Position numbers and translations under genes: made by a program
From: an uncultured Roseburia sp.
Lineage (GTDB): Bacteria > Bacillota > Clostridia > Lachnospirales > Lachnospiraceae
DNA length: 10,154 nt
Reading direction: 5' to 3'
NCBI GenBank assembly: GCA_905206195.1
Contig: CAJLGN010000021.1
Coordinates: 1 to 10,154 of the forward strand
The notes under the pieces: model-generated
Database searches by the model: none
What the model was told of the DNA's origin: nothing
Seen by the model: only the letters and a program-made list of their open reading frames with translations
Shown: positions 6,443 through 10,154 of the stretch, piece by piece
Layout: each line of letters begins with the position of its first letter
How positions within the stretch are numbered: position 1 is the stretch's first letter

Positions 6443-6471
6443 ATTATAGTATATGTGCACATAAAATACAA
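6443..6471 (-). promoter_or_regulatory. SigA-type promoter of the P-loop gene, palindrome in the spacer
   Basis: Read on the minus strand: -35 TTGTAT (6466-6471), a 17-bp spacer (6449-6465), and a perfect -10 TATAAT (6443-6448). The spacer contains the perfect 12-bp palindrome TATGTGCACATA (6452-6463), a plausible repressor operator. The -35 itself lies within a second repeat, AAAATAC-AACA-GTATTTT (6463-6480), which reaches the stop codon of the upstream carboxypeptidase gene. Box quality and spacing make this the best promoter in the window. Confidence 0.75.
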
Positions 6472-6480
6472 CAGTATTTT

Positions 6481-7467
6481 TTATCTGCCGAAGCCATTCA
6501 GCATCTCATTCATGAGCAGATAGAGATCGGATCTGCCCCCCGCCTTAAACACGATTGAAATAATTGGTTGATTGGCAGGATTGTAAGAATATAGTACCAG
6601 GCAGTAGCCGGCATCTTTCGTCGTTCCGGTCTTGCCGCCTACCACGGTAAATCCCTCGGGTGCCTTCGTGTTCCCCGTGAGGTAATGGTTCGTATTTTCC
6701 CAGGTCTTTTCCACCGTCTCACCGGAAGCATTCATGTAAACGGCATCGTGCGATGTCGTGCGGATCAGTTCCACAAAAGCCGGATTCTCCAAGGCCTTTG
6801 CAAAAAGCAGATACATATCATAGACCGAGGTATAGTGATTCTCGTTAGGCAGACCATGTGGGTTCGCAAAATGGGACTGGGTCGCCCCCAACAGCGCCGC
6901 CTCCTGATTCATGACCGACACGAAAGAATCAACATCGCCAGAGATATACTCCGCGATCGCAATTGCGGCATCGTTTCCACTGCGCAGCATCAGTCCGTAG
7001 AGAAGATCCTTCACCTTGATCTGATCCCCCGCCTTCAAGTCACATTTTGAGGAATCCTCCGCCTGATTGGCCGTATTTTCACTCACTGTAACCACCGCCT
7101 CCAGATCGCTGCAATACTTCAGCGTGACGTAGGCAGTCAGAATCTTTGTCGTGCTCGCAGGATAAAGTTTTTTGTAGATGTTCTTGGAATATACGACGCT
7201 GTTCGTCGCGAGATTGAAGGTGCCTGCCCCCTCTGCGACCTGAGATGTCGTGGTGTCCGTACCGATGGAAACATCTTCGGACACGCACAGATTACTGGAA
7301 AAATAGGATTTGCCCGGCGTCTGCGCCACAGTCGAGATGCCCGCAGTCTGGGTCGTCTCGTAGATATCATAGGGCTGCTGGAAAGCCACGGTTGCCTGGC
7401 CGCAGCCACAGATGAATGAAAGTGTCAGCACGAGCATGACGCCCATTATTTTATTTGTACATTTCAC
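6481..7467 (-). CDS. D-alanyl-D-alanine carboxypeptidase (DacF/PBP5-like), predicted lipoprotein
   Basis: A 328-residue serine-type D,D-carboxypeptidase that removes the terminal D-Ala from peptidoglycan pentapeptides outside the cell. The three penicillin-binding motifs are present: SxxK as S105-T-T-K108 (YPASTTKIL), SxN as S163-G-N165 (LRSGNDAA) and KTG as K279-T-G281 (VGGKTGTTKDAGYCL). The N-terminus is a short basic and hydrophobic signal with a lipobox-like I-C-G-C ending at C22, so it is likely lipid-anchored and processed by LspA. The chain stops soon after the transpeptidase fold; the C-terminal domain and membrane anchor helix of PBP5 are absent, consistent with N-terminal anchoring. 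The GTG at 7467 overlaps mgsA by 17 bp, with GAGGAG 12 nt upstream. An ATG at 7446 is possible but would remove the basic n-region. It is the last gene of the min-rodA operon. Confidence 0.92.
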   Translation of the reverse strand: MKCTNKIMGVMLVLTLSFICGCGQATVAFQQPYDIYETTQTAGISTVAQTPGKSYFSSNLCVSEDVSIGTDTTTSQVAEGAGTFNLATNSVVYSKNIYKKLYPASTTKILTAYVTLKYCSDLEAVVTVSENTANQAEDSSKCDLKAGDQIKVKDLLYGLMLRSGNDAAIAIAEYISGDVDSFVSVMNQEAALLGATQSHFANPHGLPNENHYTSVYDMYLLFAKALENPAFVELIRTTSHDAVYMNASGETVEKTWENTNHYLTGNTKAPEGFTVVGGKTGTTKDAGYCLVLYSYNPANQPIISIVFKAGGRSDLYLLMNEMLNGFGR

Positions 7468-7846
7468 GCCACTCTAAGTCTCCTCTGTCCAGTGATTTGA
7501 TCAACAACTCCGCTGTCGCAAGATTGGTTGCAAGCGGGATATTGTGCGTATCGCAGATGCGAACTACATTATTGACATCCGGCTCGTGCGACTTCGGCGT
7601 CAAAGGATCTCTCAAGAAAATCACAAGATCAATCTCATTGTGCTCAATCTGTGCTCCAAGCTGCTGTGCCCCTCCCAGATGTCCTGCGAGGTACTTGTGG
7701 ATATTCAGGTTGGTGACCTCCTCGATCAGTCTCCCCGTGGTCCCCGTAGCAAAAAGTTCATTCTTGCAGAGGATTCCCCGATATGCGATACAAAAATTCT
7801 GCATTAATTTCTTTTTTGAATCGTGTGCAATGAGTCCAATATGCAT
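7451..7846 (-). CDS. mgsA: Methylglyoxal synthase-family protein with an altered active-site position
   Basis: A 131-residue protein aligned over its full length with methylglyoxal synthase, which converts dihydroxyacetone phosphate to methylglyoxal and phosphate. Visible blocks are MHIGLIAHDSKKK (1-13), the phosphate-binding ATGTTG (33-38), AGHLGGAQQLGAQI (54-67), DLVIFLRDPL (73-82), SHEPDV (86-91) and NIPLATNLATAELL (102-115). Residues equivalent to E. coli H19, D20, D91, H98 and D101 are kept (H8, D9, D80, H87, D90). The position of the catalytic base D71 is A60 (GGAQQ instead of GGDQQ; codon GCA at 7667-7669). The ATG at 7846 matches the start of Bacillus MgsA and has a G-rich Shine-Dalgarno; an in-frame ATG at 7891 would lie inside rodA and is rejected. 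It is 16 bp after rodA. The fold call is firm; enzyme activity is doubtful. Confidence 0.88.
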   Translation of the reverse strand: MHIGLIAHDSKKKLMQNFCIAYRGILCKNELFATGTTGRLIEEVTNLNIHKYLAGHLGGAQQLGAQIEHNEIDLVIFLRDPLTPKSHEPDVNNVVRICDTHNIPLATNLATAELLIKSLDRGDLEWREMYK

Positions 7847-7855
7847 GACATCATG

Positions 7856-7864
7856 CCCCCCCTT
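7856..7864 (-). promoter_or_regulatory. G-rich Shine-Dalgarno of mgsA overlapping the rodA stop
   Basis: AAGGGGGGG (seven Gs in a row) begins with two bases of the rodA TAA stop and ends 9 nt before the ATG at 7846. Two other ATGs in the spacing region are out of frame. The position supports translational coupling to rodA. Confidence 0.55.
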
Positions 7865-8966
7865 AATATTTTTTTGGCTGCAGACCCACATTTAGGACAA
7901 GTCCAATGCCTATATATAATGACCATAATGATGTAAGGCCGTAGCTGATGAACGGCAGCGTGACTCCCGTGTTGGGAAGCAATCCGCTCGCGACACCGAT
8001 ATTGACGATGCTCTGAAAGCCGATGAGTGCAGCCACCCCGCAGCAGATCAGCTTTCCCGCCATATCCTTCGCTTTTCTAGCAATAAATATACACTGAATT
8101 GTGATGAAAAGCAAGAGTAGAATGATCGCCGCCGTCCCGATGAATCCCAACTCCTCGCCCGCCACCGCAAAAATAAAATCGTTTTGCGGCTCTAAAATGA
8201 ACTTTCCGTTTTTGACGGAGGTCGGATCTGTATTGCCAAGCCCCTTGCCCCAGAGTTGTCCAGAACCGATCGCCATGATTGAGTTCTGCTGCTGATAAGC
8301 GATGTCCGGATATTCCTCCGGGTACAGCCATGCCATGATACGGCCGAGCTGGTATTTATGGATAAACGGTATTTTATCCTGTATGATAAGTGTCATAAGA
8401 ATAAAAAATGAGGGGACACAGACGACCAGAACGCTCGCCACGATTTTATAACTGATCCCCGCAATAAAGAGGAGGGATACAAAAATAAGCGCCGTGATAA
8501 TCGTTGTTGACAGGTTTGGCTGCGCTATGATGAGCGCCAAAATGACACCGATCAGAGCGAAGGAGGAAAAAATCACCTTGACAGAGCTGATCTTTTCCCC
8601 GTGCTTCATAAAATAATAGGCGAAAAACAAAATCATCAGGATCTTCACCAACTCGGAGGGCTGAAACTGGAAGCCGCCGATTTTAAACCAGCGCTGCGCT
8701 CCCTTACTGTCCTCTCCCGCCACTATGACAAGAACAAGCATGGCGACAGCGAACAGATAGATCAGCCAGGAAAAACGCAGAATAAATCGGTAGTCGATGC
8801 AGGAGACAACGATCATGAGCGCAAGCCCCAAGACCATGCCAAGCAACTGCTTTCTCTGGTCTCCCGGGCTCGCACTACCAACGAGAAAGATCCCGAGCGT
8901 GTTTAAAATCACCACCAGAATGACTAATATAAAGTTGTAATTCTTTAGTTTGTATTGTTTTAACAT
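7863..8966 (-). CDS. rodA: SEDS-family peptidoglycan glycosyltransferase (RodA/FtsW type)
   Basis: A 367-residue polytopic membrane protein of the SEDS family, which polymerises lipid II into glycan strands together with a class B penicillin-binding protein. About ten hydrophobic segments are visible, beginning near residue 12. Family motifs are GAQRWFKIGGFQFQPSELVK (89-108), a large outer loop with GLGNTDPTSVKNGKFILEPQNDFIFAVAGEELGFIG ending near 277, in which D263 aligns with the catalytic aspartate, and the C-terminal GLLPNTGVTLPFISYG at 328-343. After SYG the sequence is LTS where many RodA/FtsW have GSS. I favour RodA over FtsW because of the neighbouring min and mgsA genes and the short termini, but the distinction is not certain. 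The Shine-Dalgarno is weak (AGAGAGAGA). It is 38 bp after minE and 16 bp before mgsA. Confidence 0.92.
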   Translation of the reverse strand: MLKQYKLKNYNFILVILVVILNTLGIFLVGSASPGDQRKQLLGMVLGLALMIVVSCIDYRFILRFSWLIYLFAVAMLVLVIVAGEDSKGAQRWFKIGGFQFQPSELVKILMILFFAYYFMKHGEKISSVKVIFSSFALIGVILALIIAQPNLSTTIITALIFVSLLFIAGISYKIVASVLVVCVPSFFILMTLIIQDKIPFIHKYQLGRIMAWLYPEEYPDIAYQQQNSIMAIGSGQLWGKGLGNTDPTSVKNGKFILEPQNDFIFAVAGEELGFIGTAAIILLLLFITIQCIFIARKAKDMAGKLICCGVAALIGFQSIVNIGVASGLLPNTGVTLPFISYGLTSLWSLYIGIGLVLNVGLQPKKY

Positions 8967-9004
8967 GATATTCTCTCTCTGCGCTGTGCCCTGTATTGGA
9001 AGCC

Positions 9005-9211
9005 TTATCGCTTTACCGCAGAGTGCGCTTTGTAATCCTTCAGAATGATTTTAATCTCGACGTTGTCCGGCTCGATATCGACGTACTTTGTGATCACCGC
9101 GCCGATCTCATGCCGTATCTCATTTAACGTCTCATCATCCAACTGCTGTTTTTTTGTGTCAATCATGACGCGAAGGCGCTCTTTTGCGATGTTTCCACTT
9201 CTATGTTCCAT
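9005..9211 (-). CDS. minE: Short MinE cell-division topological specificity factor
   Basis: A 68-residue MinE that would stimulate MinD ATPase and displace MinC. The MinD-contact region SGNIAKERLRVMI (5-17) and the dimer helix and strand EIRHEIGAVITKYVDIEPDNVEIKII (31-56) are clearly MinE. It is shorter than the usual 80-90 residues at both ends. The N-terminal amphipathic membrane-targeting segment (MALLDFF in E. coli) is missing, with only four residues before SGNIAKERL. The last strand (ILELNVTLP in E. coli) is replaced by KDYKAHSAVKR. The ATG is 1 bp after the minD TGA with no clear Shine-Dalgarno, so translation is probably coupled to minD. I found no upstream in-frame start that would restore the missing N-terminus. 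Confidence 0.88.
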   Translation of the reverse strand: MEHRSGNIAKERLRVMIDTKKQQLDDETLNEIRHEIGAVITKYVDIEPDNVEIKIILKDYKAHSAVKR

Positions 9212-9212
9212 G

Positions 9213-10016
9213 TCACACCAGCTTTCTGGCGCTACTTCCCAAGAAAATCCTCGAGAAAATGCCTCTGTGCCGGATATAGTCGGGTATCTCCAATTCCTCC
9301 CCGCAAAGACGGCGCGCGATATTCCTGTAACAGCCCTCGGAGATTGTGTGGCGCCCCATCACAGATTCCCCGTGGTTCTGACTGATGATAATCTCCTCGT
9401 CCTCAAGCACGACGCCGAGTAACTCTGCACCCAAAAGCTCACAGATATCCGGGAGATCCAACATATTGCCGTCGCGCACCATCTGTTTTCGGAAACAATT
9501 TACGAGAATGTTCACCCGTTTTACTTTCTGCCTTTCCAGGAGCTGTAAAACGCAGTCCGCATCGTGGATCGACGCGATCTGTGGCGTCGTCACCACGACG
9601 ACGTGATCCGCATCCGCCGTCGCCAGAGAAAATCCCTCGTCGATGCCCGCCGGGCTGTCGATCAAGATATAATCGAACTCTGCCCGCAGGTCATCCAAAA
9701 GCAGCTTCATCTGCTTTTTCGAGAGCGCATTTTTTGATTCATTCGAACATGAGGATGGGATAATCCAAAGGTTTTGATACCGCTTGTCCCGAATCAATGC
9801 CTGCCTGACACGGCATCTTCCGGTCAGCACATCGACCAGATTGTACAAAATGCGGTTCTCCAGTCCCATGACAACATCGAGATTCCTAAGGCCGATATCG
9901 GTATCTACCAATACCACCTTTTTATCTAACAGTGAAAGTCCTACGCCGACGTTAGCCGTTGTCGTTGTCTTGCCAACGCCGCCTTTTCCTGAGGTAAAAG
10001 TAATCACTTCACCCAT
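9213..10016 (-). CDS. minD: Septum-site determining ATPase MinD
   Basis: A 267-residue ParA/MinD-type ATPase that binds the membrane as an ATP dimer and recruits MinC, and is released by MinE. The deviant Walker A loop is KGGVGKTT (11-18) with signature lysine K11 and K16. Switch I holds D40 (VDTDIGLRNLD), and Walker B is YILIDSPAG with D120. Near the C-terminus RHRGIFSRIFLG (249-260) fits the amphipathic membrane-targeting sequence, followed by seven further residues. The segment TPQIASIHDADC (144-155) departs from the usual TTPEVSAVRDADR: Glu to Gln, Arg to His and a later Arg to Cys, while the aspartate equivalent to E. coli D152 is kept. GVVLEDEE at 201-208 has Leu where Pro is usual. The start is supported by GGAGG 9 nt upstream. 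minE follows at once. Confidence 0.95.
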   Translation of the reverse strand: MGEVITFTSGKGGVGKTTTTANVGVGLSLLDKKVVLVDTDIGLRNLDVVMGLENRILYNLVDVLTGRCRVRQALIRDKRYQNLWIIPSSCSNESKNALSKKQMKLLLDDLRAEFDYILIDSPAGIDEGFSLATADADHVVVVTTPQIASIHDADCVLQLLERQKVKRVNILVNCFRKQMVRDGNMLDLPDICELLGAELLGVVLEDEEIIISQNHGESVMGRHTISEGCYRNIARRLCGEELEIPDYIRHRGIFSRIFLGSSARKLV

Positions 10017-10033
10017 TTGGGAAGACCTCCTGT

Positions 10034-10154
10034 CTATAAATAATTTTCCAGACCAAAGGATAATGGCCGGATATTAATAATCCCCGCTCTGGCTCTTGCT
10101 ATTTTTGCCTGTGGGGGCTTATTACGTTTTGAAAAGATGGAAACTTTGTGGACG
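10034..10154 (-). CDS. C-terminus of the gene upstream of minD, identity uncertain
   Basis: The only frame open from the window edge on this strand gives 39 residues ending LSFGLENYL before a TAG at 10034-10036, 17 bp ahead of minD. The visible end is basic (SKRNKPPQAKIARARAG) then more hydrophobic (IINIRPL). In related genomes the gene before minD is often minC, and PPQAKIARARAG vaguely recalls the end of the MinC C-terminal domain (a PxQxRIA-x-x-IAR pattern), but the usual tail with a YxxDGxIxIEP-type ending is not there. It could also be the tail of another membrane or envelope gene such as a class B penicillin-binding protein. The reading frame and spacing support a real operon gene; the name is left open. 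Confidence 0.55.
   Translation of the reverse strand, partial: VHKVSIFSKRNKPPQAKIARARAGIINIRPLSFGLENYL

Noticed and set aside
6463..6480. Terminator of the carboxypeptidase operon at the AAAATAC/GTATTTT hairpin
   Set aside because: The stem is only seven mostly A-T pairs and the Ts are within the stem rather than after it. It is better treated as part of the palindrome cluster over the promoter.
7847..7891. Longer mgsA start at 7891
   Set aside because: It would place 15 extra residues inside the end of rodA. The ATG at 7846 has the ribosome binding site and matches the family start.
7455..7895. Open frame of 146 codons on the plus strand, the same length as the frame opposite it
   Set aside because: It is antisense to mgsA, which has strong family motifs. 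The plus-strand product has no recognisable domain, and the equal length reflects mirrored absence of stops.
9212..9300. Upstream in-frame extension of minE overlapping minD that could supply a missing membrane-targeting segment
   Set aside because: The frame is open for some distance, but I see no ATG, GTG or TTG at a suitable place with a ribosome binding site, and the encoded residues (for example FSRGFSWEVAPESW) do not resemble a MinE N-terminus.

Overview
The window looks like a chromosomal housekeeping region from a low-to-moderate GC Firmicute, most likely a clostridial species near Lachnospiraceae. That assignment is an inference. It rests on gene content (min genes with rodA and mgsA; yggS-sepF-ylmH next to lspA-rluD), on strong AGGAGG-type ribosome binding sites and on the protein flavour. 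I see no tRNA, rRNA, CRISPR array, insertion sequence or phage gene. Every gene but one lies on the minus strand, so the operons read from high to low coordinates.

Block 1 (10154 down to 6481) is a cell-shape and division operon. It runs: the C-terminus of an unrecognised upstream gene, minD, minE, rodA (SEDS glycosyltransferase), mgsA-like (methylglyoxal synthase family), and a lipoprotein D,D-carboxypeptidase. Spacing is tight throughout, from a 17-bp overlap to 38-bp gaps. MinD and MinE place the division site, RodA polymerises peptidoglycan and the carboxypeptidase trims pentapeptides.

Block 2 (6480 down to 5942) is a single small P-loop protein gene of unknown function. It has the best promoter in the window (TTGTAT-17-TATAAT) and a leader dense in palindromes. 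Next comes a 167-bp gap (5775-5941) holding a weak terminator and a 62-bp imperfect inverted repeat. The only plus-strand gene, a 70-residue DUF378 membrane protein (5562-5774), follows, with an 87-bp divergent region beside it.

Block 3 (5474 down to 1) is a second minus-strand run: a single-pass HlyD-like protein, yggS, sepF, ylmH, aroB, lspA and the start of an rluD-type pseudouridine synthase. It resembles the ylm/sepF to lspA-ylyB segment of Bacillus. Differences are that aroB occupies the place where divIVA is often found, and no ylmD, ylmG or divIVA is visible.

Several genes have an earlier in-frame start that lies too close to, or upstream of, the Shine-Dalgarno sequence. I moved the starts of aroB, yggS, the P-loop gene, mgsA and the DUF378 gene accordingly.

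The oddities I rate highest are: an alanine where methylglyoxal synthases carry their catalytic aspartate; a 68-residue MinE lacking the usual N-terminal membrane-targeting segment and the last strand, paired with a MinD altered in a normally conserved partner-binding motif; and the palindrome-rich promoter and leader of the P-loop gene. I found no clear new multi-gene system. These are departures within known families plus two unexplained structured intergenic regions.
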